The notes beneath the pieces are model-generated. The model was not told the origin of the DNA. It made no database searches and was given only the letters and a program-made list of their open reading frames with translations. A program made the translations under genes and the position numbers. A DNA stretch of 9,992 nt from Chloroflexota bacterium (GTDB lineage Bacteria; Chloroflexota; Dormibacteria; CF-121): positions 18,714-28,705 of the forward strand of contig VBEQ01000162.1 of assembly GCA_005881235.1 (NCBI GenBank), read 5' to 3'. This document shows positions 1 to 6,097 of the stretch, in pieces (positions within the stretch are counted from its first letter, which is position 1; each line of letters begins with the position of its first letter).

Positions 1-1749
1 GACCCGGCCGGCCCGCCGTTCCCGCCGCCCGGTCAGACCGACCTCTCGCCGGAGATGATCAACGAAAACGGGGTCGTCGCCCCGGCTCCGTGGGTCCCGT
101 ACACGCGGAACGGGTGTGACGTCGGCCAGGTCGCGACCGCCAACACGGTCCTCGAGAACACCGGGATCGACATCCCCTCGTTCTTCGGGCCGGGCTCGCC
201 CGAGGCGATCCAGGCAGCCGGCGACAGCCCCGGCGCATCCGCGACGCAGACGTTCGCGGACTACGTCGGCATCGGCGTCCACTGCGCTCAGGCCTCGGCG
301 ATCTGCGGTGCGTCCACGCATGCCCACGCGGACCTCCTGACGGACGAGCCGGGTGGTTACAACGGCTTCAACGCGCTCATGGGCGCGAAGTACGTCAATC
401 CGGTCATCAAGCCGAGCGGGCCGATGACGGACCTGAACGGCAACGTGATCAAGGACCAGAACAACCACATTGGCTTCCCGGGCTTCGACGGGATGGAAGC
501 GACGGTCTCGCTGTCCTTCATCGCGCAGATGCAGGAGGCCGGGATCCCCGTCACCTACGGGTACGTCTCGGATGCCCACGACGGGCACGGGAACTCCGGG
601 AACATCCACTTCGCGTACGCGCCGGGCGAGGCCGGCTACGTCCAGCAGCTGCACGACTACGACGTGGCCTTCCAGCAGTTCTTCGACCGCGGGATCAACA
701 AGTCGAACACGCTGTTCCTGTTCACCGTCGACGAGGGCGACCACTTCGCGGGCTCGACCCCGAACAACCCGGACTGCGACGGCGTCACCGTCGCCTGTGA
801 CTACACCGGGAAGCCCGTCGGCGAGATCAACGGCGACCTGCGCCGCATGATCCGCACGCAATACGGCGACACGACCAACTTCACGGTCCACTCGGACGAC
901 GCCCCGAACGTCTACATCACGGGCAACCCGTCCCAGACTGACTCGGTGACGCGGAACCTCGAGCGGGAGATGGCCCAGCTGCACTGGCTGAACCCGTACA
1001 CGGGGGTCGACGAGCAACACATCATGGTCGCGCTCGCCGACAAGACCGAGATGAAAACGCTGCACATGGTCACGGCGGATCCGTTCAGGACGCCGACGTT
1101 CACGCCGTTCGCCGATCCGGACTGGTTCTTCTTCGCGACCGGCGGCGGGAACTGCGCGACTCAGGCCGAATGCGCCTTCATCCCCGCGCGAACGAACAGC
1201 AGCTTCGCCTGGAACCACGGCGATGTTCAGGACGAGATCGCGTCCACGTGGGCCGGCTACGTCGGCCCGGGGATCAAGAACCTGGGTGACGACAACAGCG
1301 TGTGGACCGACCACACCGACCACCGGCCGACGGTGCTGACTCTGCTCGGACTGAGGGATGACTACAACACGGACGGCCGAGCCGTCACCGAGATCGCGCA
1401 CGAGAACGCACTGCCCGTCAGCCTGCGCGTGCACCATCCGTGGCTCGAGCGGCTGGGCCAGTCGTACAAGCAGTTGATGGCGTCCTTCGGCTCGTTCTCG
1501 ATGGACACACTCGTCGCGTCGACGACCGCGCTCTCGAGCAATTCAGCGGGCGATGCGACCTACACCACGATCGAGGGGGAGATCCAGGATCTGACGAACC
1601 AGCGCAACGCTCTCGCCGCCGAGATCCGCGCCGGCATCAACGACGCGGAGTTCAACGGCACGAAGTTGAGCGAGCACCAGATCAACGACTGGATCGTCCG
1701 GTCGAACGACCTGCTCCAGCAGGCGCACGACCTGGCTGCCTCTTCCTGA
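1..1749 (+). CDS. Alkaline phosphatase-superfamily phosphoesterase, 5' partial
   Basis: The frame is open from the first base, so the true start lies upstream; the ATG at 55 is internal or at best an alternative start. The TGA stop is at 1747-1749. The protein looks like an alkaline-phosphatase-fold phosphoesterase, with clusters of likely metal-binding Asp/His: SDAHDGH (568-588), VDEGDHF (727-747) and WTDHTDHRPT (1303-1332). The last resembles the D-H-x-P-T stretch that precedes a conserved helix in this superfamily. Closely spaced Cys pairs (HCAQASAIC, DCDGVTVAC, NCATQAEC) suggest disulphides and therefore export, but any signal peptide is outside the window. The C-terminal ~50 residues are polar and helical (QDLTNQRNALAAEIR), possibly a coiled coil. 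The substrate cannot be named. The last 68 bp overlap the 3' end of the opposite-strand pseudouridine synthase gene. The fold assignment is moderately sure; catalytic activity is inferred. Confidence 0.72.
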   Translation, partial: DPAGPPFPPPGQTDLSPEMINENGVVAPAPWVPYTRNGCDVGQVATANTVLENTGIDIPSFFGPGSPEAIQAAGDSPGASATQTFADYVGIGVHCAQASAICGASTHAHADLLTDEPGGYNGFNALMGAKYVNPVIKPSGPMTDLNGNVIKDQNNHIGFPGFDGMEATVSLSFIAQMQEAGIPVTYGYVSDAHDGHGNSGNIHFAYAPGEAGYVQQLHDYDVAFQQFFDRGINKSNTLFLFTVDEGDHFAGSTPNNPDCDGVTVACDYTGKPVGEINGDLRRMIRTQYGDTTNFTVHSDDAPNVYITGNPSQTDSVTRNLEREMAQLHWLNPYTGVDEQHIMVALADKTEMKTLHMVTADPFRTPTFTPFADPDWFFFATGGGNCATQAECAFIPARTNSSFAWNHGDVQDEIASTWAGYVGPGIKNLGDDNSVWTDHTDHRPTVLTLLGLRDDYNTDGRAVTEIAHENALPVSLRVHHPWLERLGQSYKQLMASFGSFSMDTLVASTTALSSNSAGDATYTTIEGEIQDLTNQRNALAAEIRAGINDAEFNGTKLSEHQINDWIVRSNDLLQQAHDLAASS

Positions 1750-2419
1750 GGCGTTCCACTTCGGAGGGCTCGAGCTCGCGCCACGCGCCGGGCTCGAGCC
1801 CTTCGAGCGTCAGGCCGGCGTAGCGGCTGCGGTGGAGGCTGGTCACCGGGTGGCCAACGGCTTCCAGCATCCGCTTGACCTGGTGCTTGCGGCCTTCGTG
1901 GATCGCAAGCTCGAGCGTGGACGGCGCAAGGCGCCGCACCCGGGCGGGCGCGGTGCGGCCGTCGTCGAGCTCCACGCCTGACTCAAGACGTTTGAGCGCC
2001 GCGTCGTCGGGCTCACCCTCGACCGTCGCCTCGTAGAGCTTCTCGACTTCGTAGCGGGGGTGGGCCAGGCGGTGGGCGAGCTCGCCGTCGTTGGTGAGCA
2101 GAAGCGCGCCGGTCGTGTCGGCGTCGAGGCGGCCGACCGGGACGACGCGGGCCGGGTGGTCGACAAGGTCGACGACGGTGCGCCGGCCCTGGGGGTCGCG
2201 GGCGGTCGTGACCGTGCCGGCGGGCTTGTGCAGGAGCACGTACGCCAGGGGCTGGAGCTCAAGCGTTCGCCCGTCGAGCTCGACCCGATCGCCCGCCTCG
2301 ACGAACGTGTTCAGCTGCCCGGGCTCCTCGTTGACGGTGACCCGGCCGGCCTTGATCAGCTCGTCCGCTCCGCGGCGGGAGGCGACCCCGGCGCGTGCGA
2401 GATAGGCATTGAGCCGCAT
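1682..2419 (-). CDS. rluB: RsuA/RluB-family rRNA pseudouridine synthase
   Basis: This 245-residue enzyme is predicted to isomerise uridine to pseudouridine in ribosomal RNA (large subunit if RluB-like). Residues 1-60 form an S4 RNA-binding domain (MRLNAYLARAGVASRRGADE, then VTVN and GDRVELDG). The catalytic domain follows, with GRLDADTTGALLLTNDGE; the Asp of GRLD (about residue 99) is the expected nucleophile. Later motifs KLYEATVEG and HEGRKHQVKRMLEAVGHPV are typical of the family. The start is taken at ATG 2419, where the S4 domain begins. An ATG three codons upstream (2428) is possible, and further in-frame upstream sequence is only the antisense of the neighbour. No good ribosome-binding site precedes either ATG, but an AATAAT at 2432-2427 fits a leaderless transcript beginning at 2419. 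The basic Pro/Arg-rich tail overlaps the 3' end of the phosphoesterase gene. RluB versus another RsuA-family member cannot be decided here. Confidence 0.9.
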   Translation of the reverse strand: MRLNAYLARAGVASRRGADELIKAGRVTVNEEPGQLNTFVEAGDRVELDGRTLELQPLAYVLLHKPAGTVTTARDPQGRRTVVDLVDHPARVVPVGRLDADTTGALLLTNDGELAHRLAHPRYEVEKLYEATVEGEPDDAALKRLESGVELDDGRTAPARVRRLAPSTLELAIHEGRKHQVKRMLEAVGHPVTSLHRSRYAGLTLEGLEPGAWRELEPSEVERLRKRQPGRAPAGAGRSTGRSSR

Positions 2420-2426
2420 ACCCGCC

Positions 2427-2432
2427 ATTATT
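2427..2432. promoter_or_regulatory. Shared -10-like hexamer between divergent rluB and GYD genes
   Basis: The hexamer reads ATTATT on the plus strand and AATAAT on the minus strand and is the only AT-rich stretch between the two genes. It ends 7 nt before the minus-strand ATG at 2419 and 8 nt before the plus-strand GTG at 2441. That is the spacing expected if each transcript starts at its own start codon. No Shine-Dalgarno sequence precedes either start, which supports leaderless expression. Convincing -35 elements are not visible on either side. This is inferred from spacing alone. Confidence 0.4.
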
Positions 2433-2440
2433 CGTGGGCC

Positions 2441-2731
2441 GTGCCGCACTACGTGTCGCTGATGCGCTGGACGTCGCAGGGAGTCGCCGGGCTTCCGGCG
2501 TGGCGGGAGCGCGTCGAGGAGGGCGAGCGGATCATCCAGGAGGCAGGCGGCGCCTTGATCGGCGTATACGTGACGCTTGGGCGCTACGACGTGGTCGAGA
2601 TCTTCGAAGCGCCCGACGACGAGCTGGCCGCCGAGATCATCCTGAAGCTCCAGCGCCACGGTGCCGAGCACACCGAGACGCTGCGCGCGTTCACGCGCGA
2701 CGAGGCGGAGGAGATCATCCGGCGCCTTTGA
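2441..2731 (+). CDS. GYD-domain protein
   Basis: A 96-residue protein starting at GTG 2441 (VPHYVSLMRWTSQGV) and ending at TGA 2729-2731. It matches the GYD domain family of small alpha-beta proteins: an N-terminal YVSLMRWT strand, a helix WRERVEEGERIIQEAGG, the eponymous motif TLGRYDVVEIFEAPDD (about residues 45-60), and a C-terminal helix ending in DEAEEIIRRL. Family function is unknown; a dimeric ferredoxin-like barrel is likely. The frame stays open upstream, but that sequence is only the antisense of rluB, and family members begin near this GTG. It is oriented opposite to its neighbours and sits between scpB and rluB, which are often adjacent in other bacteria, so it may have been inserted into an ancestral scp-rlu cluster (inference). 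It seems to be transcribed without a leader. Confidence 0.85.
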   Translation: MPHYVSLMRWTSQGVAGLPAWRERVEEGERIIQEAGGALIGVYVTLGRYDVVEIFEAPDDELAAEIILKLQRHGAEHTETLRAFTRDEAEEIIRRL

Positions 2732-2757
2732 GCCCGGCTCGGCGGTGCGCCGGCAGA

Positions 2758-2813
2758 AGTCACGGATTCGTCACGGTCCGGTCACCCACGCGCGTGCATT
2801 TCGCGGTTAGGCT
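2758..2813 (+). promoter_or_regulatory. Three 11-bp-phased GTCAC repeats followed by -10-like TAGGCT
   Basis: GTCACGG, GTCACGG and GTCACCC begin at 2759, 2770 and 2781, exactly 11 bp apart. The third unit with its flank, GGTCACCCACG (2780-2790), matches the 11-nt direct-repeat-unit pattern described for Streptomyces PhoP (PHO box), as recalled. Seventeen bases downstream is TAGGCT (2808-2813), within CGGTTAGG, an octamer that recurs at the ABM-domain gene promoter (6674-6681). Helically phased direct repeats upstream of a -10 element suggest an activator-dependent plus-strand promoter for an OmpR/PhoB-type response regulator. No recognised plus-strand gene follows; transcription would run towards the 3' end of scpB. 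Confidence 0.4.
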
Positions 2814-2839
2814 CATAGCGGGAGGCGGGTGGACCTTCA

Positions 2840-2859
2840 ATCCCCACCCGGGTGGGGAT
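2840..2859. terminator. Perfect 20-bp palindrome between convergent genes
   Basis: ATCCCCACCC is followed immediately by its reverse complement GGGTGGGGAT. As RNA this folds into an 8-bp GC-rich stem with a CCGG loop on either strand. An outer CTTCA (2835-2839) and TGAAG (2869-2873) could pair across an asymmetric bulge. It lies between the plus-strand GYD gene (stop 2731) and the minus-strand scpB (stop 2905), so a bidirectional terminator is the simplest reading. There is no U-tract on either side, so an operator for a dimeric regulator remains possible. Confidence 0.45.
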
Positions 2860-2904
2860 GCGCGCGCGTGAAGATGTAAAGGTCGCCGCTGGAGCTCGCG
2901 AGCG

Positions 2905-3513
2905 CTACGCGCCGCGGCGTTCGGCGACGGTTTCCAGCCGGGCGCGGATCTCGACCGCGTCCTCGCCGACGTCGTCCAGCCGCGGCAGCTGCGAGAGCGA
3001 CTCCAGCCCGAACACTCGCTCGAACAGCGGCGTCGTCCGGTAGCGCACCGCCCCGCCGATGCCTTCCTCGCGCCCGGCCTCCGCGATCAGCCCGCGCTCG
3101 ACGAGCCCCGCGACGACCGAGTCGGCCGCGACGCCGCGGATCCTCGCGATCTCCGGCCGGCTGACCGGACCGAGGTAGGCGACGATCGCGAGCGTCTCGA
3201 GCGACGCGGCGGTCAGGCCGCGCTCGACCGGCCGCTCGAACAGCCGCCCGCACGCCTCGGCGGCCTCGCGCGAGGCGCGGAACGCCCAGCCGCCGGCCAC
3301 GTGCTCGAGCACGATCCCGCTCCGCCCCTCGGCGAAGCGCTCCGCCAGCAGGCGCAGCGCCGTCTCAATGCGTTCCGGATCCTCGTTCGCGGCCGCCGCG
3401 AGCTCGTCGGCCGACAACGGCTGCGACGCGACGACCAACAGCGCCTCGACCGTGCGGGCGAGGCGGTCGACCGGGCTTGACGTGATCAGGCGGAGCGGGC
3501 GGTCCCCGTCCAC
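2905..3513 (-). CDS. scpB: Segregation and condensation protein B
   Basis: A 202-residue ScpB, the winged-helix dimer that binds ScpA and with it loads or regulates the SMC condensin ring on the nucleoid. Seen: first winged helix with LARTVEALLVVASQPLSADELA (about 18-40), then LTAASLETLAIVAYLGPVSRPEIARIRGVAADSVVAGLVERGLI (about 100-143), the second winged-helix signature, then VRYRTTPLFERVFGLESLSQLP (about 157-178). The usual QPVTR is GPVSR here. The start is GTG at 3513, preceded by AGGAGG (plus-strand CCTCCT at 3519-3524) 5 nt upstream, the strongest ribosome-binding site in this gene cluster. It overlaps the 3' end of scpA by 28 bp, implying coupled translation. The stop is TAG at 2907-2905. 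The gene itself is intact although its partner scpA is broken. Confidence 0.93.
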   Translation of the reverse strand: MDGDRPLRLITSSPVDRLARTVEALLVVASQPLSADELAAAANEDPERIETALRLLAERFAEGRSGIVLEHVAGGWAFRASREAAEACGRLFERPVERGLTAASLETLAIVAYLGPVSRPEIARIRGVAADSVVAGLVERGLIAEAGREEGIGGAVRYRTTPLFERVFGLESLSQLPRLDDVGEDAVEIRARLETVAERRGA

Positions 3514-4203
3514 GCGGGCCTCCTCTCGGTTTCGCTCTCAGCTCTCCGAACGCGGATCGGCGCAAACGGCGCCGCCTGCTCGAGCGCGACCTCGCCCGAG
3601 CGGCGCAGCTCCAGCACCGCGAGAAAGGCAACCGCCTGCTCGATGCGCGTCATCCCGTCGAGTTCCGCGTCCAGGTCGAACACCCTCCTGCGCCCGAGCA
3701 GCGCGCGGAAGCGCTCGAGGAACTGCGACACCGGTGGGAAGCGCAGCTCCAGGTGCGCGAGCGAGACTGCGGGCGGCTCGGCCGCCAGCGCCCGCAACGC
3801 GGCAACAAGCACGGCAGGTTCCTGCGGCGCGAGGCGCCGGTCGACCCGAGGCGCGAGCGGCGCGGGCCCGAGCCGGAAGAACCGGTCGCCCTCGCCCTCC
3901 AGCCGCTCGGCCAGCCACTCCGCGGCGTCCTTCGCGCGCCGGTACTCGGCCAGCCGCCGCGCAAGCTCCTCGGCCGCCTTTCAGCTCCAGCAGCGCTGCG
4001 ACGAGGACGAGGAACTCGCCGCAGGCCTCGAGGTCGAGCTCGCCGCGCTCCGCGAGCCGCTCGCAGAACGCGATCACGATCCCGGCGATGTCGACCTCCG
4101 CGAGGTCGAGCTCCTCTTTCAGGACCAGCGTCAGGAGCAGGTCGAACGGGCCCTCGAATGCGTCGAGGTCGAGCTCCAGCTCGCGTACTTCCACCCGCGG
4201 CAA
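3486..4203 (-). pseudogene. scpA: Segregation and condensation protein A, internal deletion with frameshift
   Basis: ScpA is the kleisin that bridges SMC heads and binds ScpB. The N-terminal part (TTG 4203, or GTG 4194) reads FEGPFDLLLTLVLKEELDLAEVDIAG and continues to FLVLVAALLELK, the classical kleisin N-domain, to about 3979. Continuing in frame gives 146 nonsense residues to 3538. The homologous continuation lies in another frame from 3980 to the stop at 3486: AAEELARRLAEYRRAKDAAEWLAERL, then VSQFLERFRALLGRRRVFDLDAE and IEQAVAFLAVLELRRSGEVALEQ, the C-terminal winged helix. At the junction the usual SR-x-LLP motif and acidic linker, roughly 20-25 residues, are absent, so this is a deletion plus frame change rather than a one-base error. 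The start lies 7 bp after the lgt stop. It may be a real recent lesion or an assembly error; both flanking parts are otherwise well preserved. Confidence 0.85.
3519..3524 (-). promoter_or_regulatory. Strong Shine-Dalgarno for scpB inside scpA
   Basis: The minus strand reads AGGAGG with 5 nt to the GTG at 3513. It fixes the scpB start in preference to later in-frame GTG codons. It lies within the last codons of scpA, so scpB can be translated independently of the broken upstream frame. Confidence 0.75.
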
Positions 4204-4210
4204 GCTAACG

Positions 4211-5086
4211 CTACGGCCGGACGCGGCCCTTCGGGATCGCCATCGCAGGCCCCTCGGGCACGCGCCGCCGCGACGGCCTCCCAGGCTCAGCCTCGCCGCC
4301 CCGGATGAACTGCCACCAGATGAAGAACGAGGTCGAGGCGACGAAGACCACGATCGAGACCCAGGCGTTCAGGCGCAGGCCGGCGAATTCGTGGGCAGGG
4401 TCGATCCGCAGGAGCTCCTCGAAGAAGCGTCCGAAGGTGTAGATCGAGACGTACAGCGCGAACAGCGCGGGCGGCCGGAAGCGGTAGCGGCGGTCGAGTA
4501 ACAGCAAGACGCCCACCATCAGGGTGTCGTAGATGAACTCGTAGAGGAAGGTCGGCTGGAAGGTCGTGTGCTGCTCGTAGCCCCCGACGCGATGGACGGG
4601 ATCGATCTTCAGGCCCCACGGGAGGCTCGTCGGCTTGCCGTAGAGCTCCTGGTTGAACCAGTTCCCCCAGCGGCCGATCCCCTGCGCGAGCAACAGTCCC
4701 GGCGCGACGACATCCATGAAGTCGCGCGCGCGCACTCCCGAGCGGCGCACCACCACCGCGCCCGCGAGGCAGCCGAGCAGGATGCCGCCCCAAACGCCGA
4801 GGCCGCCCTGCCAGACGGCGAAGATGCCCTTCCACTTCGGCTTCGAGACCTCGTTCCAGCTCGTGATGTCGTGGTAGGCCCGAGCGCCGACGATGCCGAA
4901 CGCGACGCCCCACACCGCGACGCGCAGGACGAGATCCCAGTCGCCGCCGCGCCGAACCCAGCGCACGCCCGTCAGCCAGATGCAGGCCGCGATCGCGAGC
5001 AGCAGCATCAGGCCGTACATGTGGATCGTCACCGGCCCGAGATCGATCGTGCCGGTGTGCGGGGACGGAATCGAGCCGAGGATCAC
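4211..5086 (-). CDS. lgt: Prolipoprotein diacylglyceryl transferase
   Basis: A 291-residue membrane enzyme that transfers diacylglycerol from phosphatidylglycerol to the lipobox Cys of prolipoproteins, the first step of lipoprotein maturation in the cytoplasmic membrane. The Lgt signature GRWGNWFNQELYG is at about 138-150, with R139 matching the essential E. coli Arg143. FGRFFEELLR (about 219-227) carries the second conserved Arg. Several hydrophobic segments are visible: 23-40, 53-70, 97-113, 185-197, 206-218 and 242-260. In VWQGGLGVWGG (about 91-101) Trp replaces the E. coli His103, which is usual in actinobacterial Lgt. The C-terminal tail after about 262 is basic and Pro-rich, presumably cytoplasmic. 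The start is GTG 5086 (MILGSIPSPH), a normal family N-terminus, with only a weak ribosome-binding site. It lies 38 bp after the 67-residue gene and 7 bp before scpA, so probably in one transcript. Confidence 0.95.
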   Translation of the reverse strand: MILGSIPSPHTGTIDLGPVTIHMYGLMLLLAIAACIWLTGVRWVRRGGDWDLVLRVAVWGVAFGIVGARAYHDITSWNEVSKPKWKGIFAVWQGGLGVWGGILLGCLAGAVVVRRSGVRARDFMDVVAPGLLLAQGIGRWGNWFNQELYGKPTSLPWGLKIDPVHRVGGYEQHTTFQPTFLYEFIYDTLMVGVLLLLDRRYRFRPPALFALYVSIYTFGRFFEELLRIDPAHEFAGLRLNAWVSIVVFVASTSFFIWWQFIRGGEAEPGRPSRRRVPEGPAMAIPKGRVRP

Positions 5087-5124
5087 GGGCTCGACATTCT
5101 GCCCGCGCGGCTGAACGCCTGCCG

Positions 5125-5328
5125 CTAGATCAGGATTTCGATCGCGAGCTCGTACGGGCAGCCGAGCGTCATCAGCTCGACCGCGTGATGCAGATCGATG
5201 TCGTGGCGGGCCGCCAAGGCAACCGCATCCGTGGGCGTGTAGCCCGCGCGGATCAGCTCCTCCGCTCGCCAGTGCTCGACGCGTTGAACCTCGGTCTCGC
5301 CGACCTCTTGAATCTCCGCAGTGGTCAT
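5125..5328 (-). CDS. Small helical protein of unknown function (67 aa)
   Basis: An ATG-initiated 67-residue acidic protein with a TAG stop. I do not recognise a named family. It is predicted to be all-helical: an N-terminal polar stretch (TTAEIQEVGETEVQRVEHW), then helix-turn units AEELIRAGYTPTDAVALAAR and DIDLHHAVELMTLGCPYELAIEIL. The phrase LIRAGYTPTDAVALAARHDIDLH is reminiscent of small UBA-like three-helix modules, but this is only a structural impression. One Cys is present. GC at third codon positions and its position between the sigma/membrane-protein pair (52 bp upstream) and lgt (38 bp downstream) support real coding. Its weak ribosome-binding site is GGAACG directly before the ATG. 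A role linked to lgt cannot be claimed. Confidence 0.7.
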   Translation of the reverse strand: MTTAEIQEVGETEVQRVEHWRAEELIRAGYTPTDAVALAARHDIDLHHAVELMTLGCPYELAIEILI

Positions 5329-5340
5329 CGTTCCGTATTC

Positions 5341-5382
5341 GGGAGATTCGGCCGCACGGATCTCCCCCGGCGGGGGGATATC
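5341..5382 (-). promoter_or_regulatory. Two mutually exclusive hairpins before the 67-aa gene
   Basis: On the minus strand the first hairpin pairs TCCCCC with GGGGGA (5378-5373 with 5368-5363, GGCG-type loop), starting within 4 nt of the stop codon of the preceding gene and extendable to 5382-5359 with one mismatch. A second hairpin pairs GGGAGAT with ATCTCCC (5366-5360 with 5347-5341, 12-nt loop). The two share 5363-5366, so both cannot form together. The first could be a terminator for the sigma/membrane-protein pair, though no U-tract follows. The overlap resembles an attenuator layout, but may be coincidental in GC-rich DNA. Confidence 0.35.
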
Positions 5383-6097
5383 AGCGGATCGTCTGCGCGA
5401 GCGCGATCGCTTGCCGGCGTGTGAGCTTGCCCTCGAGGCGCAGCGTGAGCAGGCCGCGGACCCAGAGCAGGACGTTGCCGCGGATCACGACCGTCGTCTC
5501 CCGGAAGCCGAACTGGCGGTCGAAGTAGGTCAGTGTGTGCGACGGCCCGCCCTGGAGCCAGAGGCCGGCGCGGCCGTTCACCTCGACCGGGTCGACGATC
5601 GTCGCGTTCACCGCCAGCTTCTTGAGGCTCGTCGCCCCGAACGAGGGGAACTCGGAAAGAAGGACGCGCCGGCCGTGCCAGCGGACGACCACCGTCCCCA
5701 CCGAGTCCGCGATCACGTAGACGCGGCGCGGGCCGTCGCCGGTGAACCGAGGCAGCGCGAGCCGGAAGCCGAGCTGCCGCTCCGCCTCGGCGCGCGACAG
5801 CGGCGTTCCGAGCCCACCCGCGTCCTTTCGCTCGACCGCCGGCGGCAGCGTGTCGACACGGATGACCGTGGCACCGCCGATGTGGAAGAAGCGGAGGATC
5901 GCGGTCCGCGCCTGCGGGACGGCGAAGGCAGTCGCGACGGCGATGGCGACGAGCGCGAGCGCAAGGACGGCGGCACGGCGCCACGGGAACGGGCGCCCGC
6001 CCTCCAGCCTCTGCAAGACGCCGGCCGTGAGGTCAGGCGCCGGCGGCACCTCGAGCTCGTGGCCGAGCGCCTGCAGCCGTAGCTCCAGAGGGGTCAC
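5381..6097 (-). CDS. Membrane protein co-translated with ECF sigma factor, putative anti-sigma factor
   Basis: A 238-residue single-pass membrane protein. A short cytoplasmic N-terminus (MTPLELRLQALGHELEVPPAPDL and the helix TAGVLQRLEGG) precedes a transmembrane helix at about 42-60 (AAVLALALVAIAVATAFAV). An extracytoplasmic domain follows, beginning with ARTAILRFFHIGGATVIRV. The GTG start (6097) overlaps the sigma-factor stop in a GTGA, implying translational coupling and a fixed ratio. Position and topology suggest an anti-sigma factor that holds the sigma at the membrane and senses an external signal. However, no zinc-binding H-x3-C-x2-C (ZAS) motif is visible, and the cytoplasmic part of about 40 residues is short. 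The longer frame starting at 6223 merely runs over the sigma gene. The gene identity is sure as coding; the anti-sigma role is inference. Confidence 0.8.
   Translation of the reverse strand: MTPLELRLQALGHELEVPPAPDLTAGVLQRLEGGRPFPWRRAAVLALALVAIAVATAFAVPQARTAILRFFHIGGATVIRVDTLPPAVERKDAGGLGTPLSRAEAERQLGFRLALPRFTGDGPRRVYVIADSVGTVVVRWHGRRVLLSEFPSFGATSLKKLAVNATIVDPVEVNGRAGLWLQGGPSHTLTYFDRQFGFRETTVVIRGNVLLWVRGLLTLRLEGKLTRRQAIALAQTIR

Noticed and set aside
2835..2873. Single CRISPR-like repeat (ATCCCCACCC dyad with nearby ATTGAAG on the minus strand)
   Set aside because: Only one copy exists in the window, with no spacers or cas genes.
3970..3990. Programmed ribosomal frameshifting in scpA
   Set aside because: The junction lacks conserved residues, not just one base, and there is no convincing slippery site or stimulatory signal; deletion explains it better.
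3368..4501. 377-codon plus-strand open frame opposite scpB, scpA and lgt
   Set aside because: Composition is Ser/Arg/Ala-rich without domains; it is the antisense of recognisable condensin and lgt genes.
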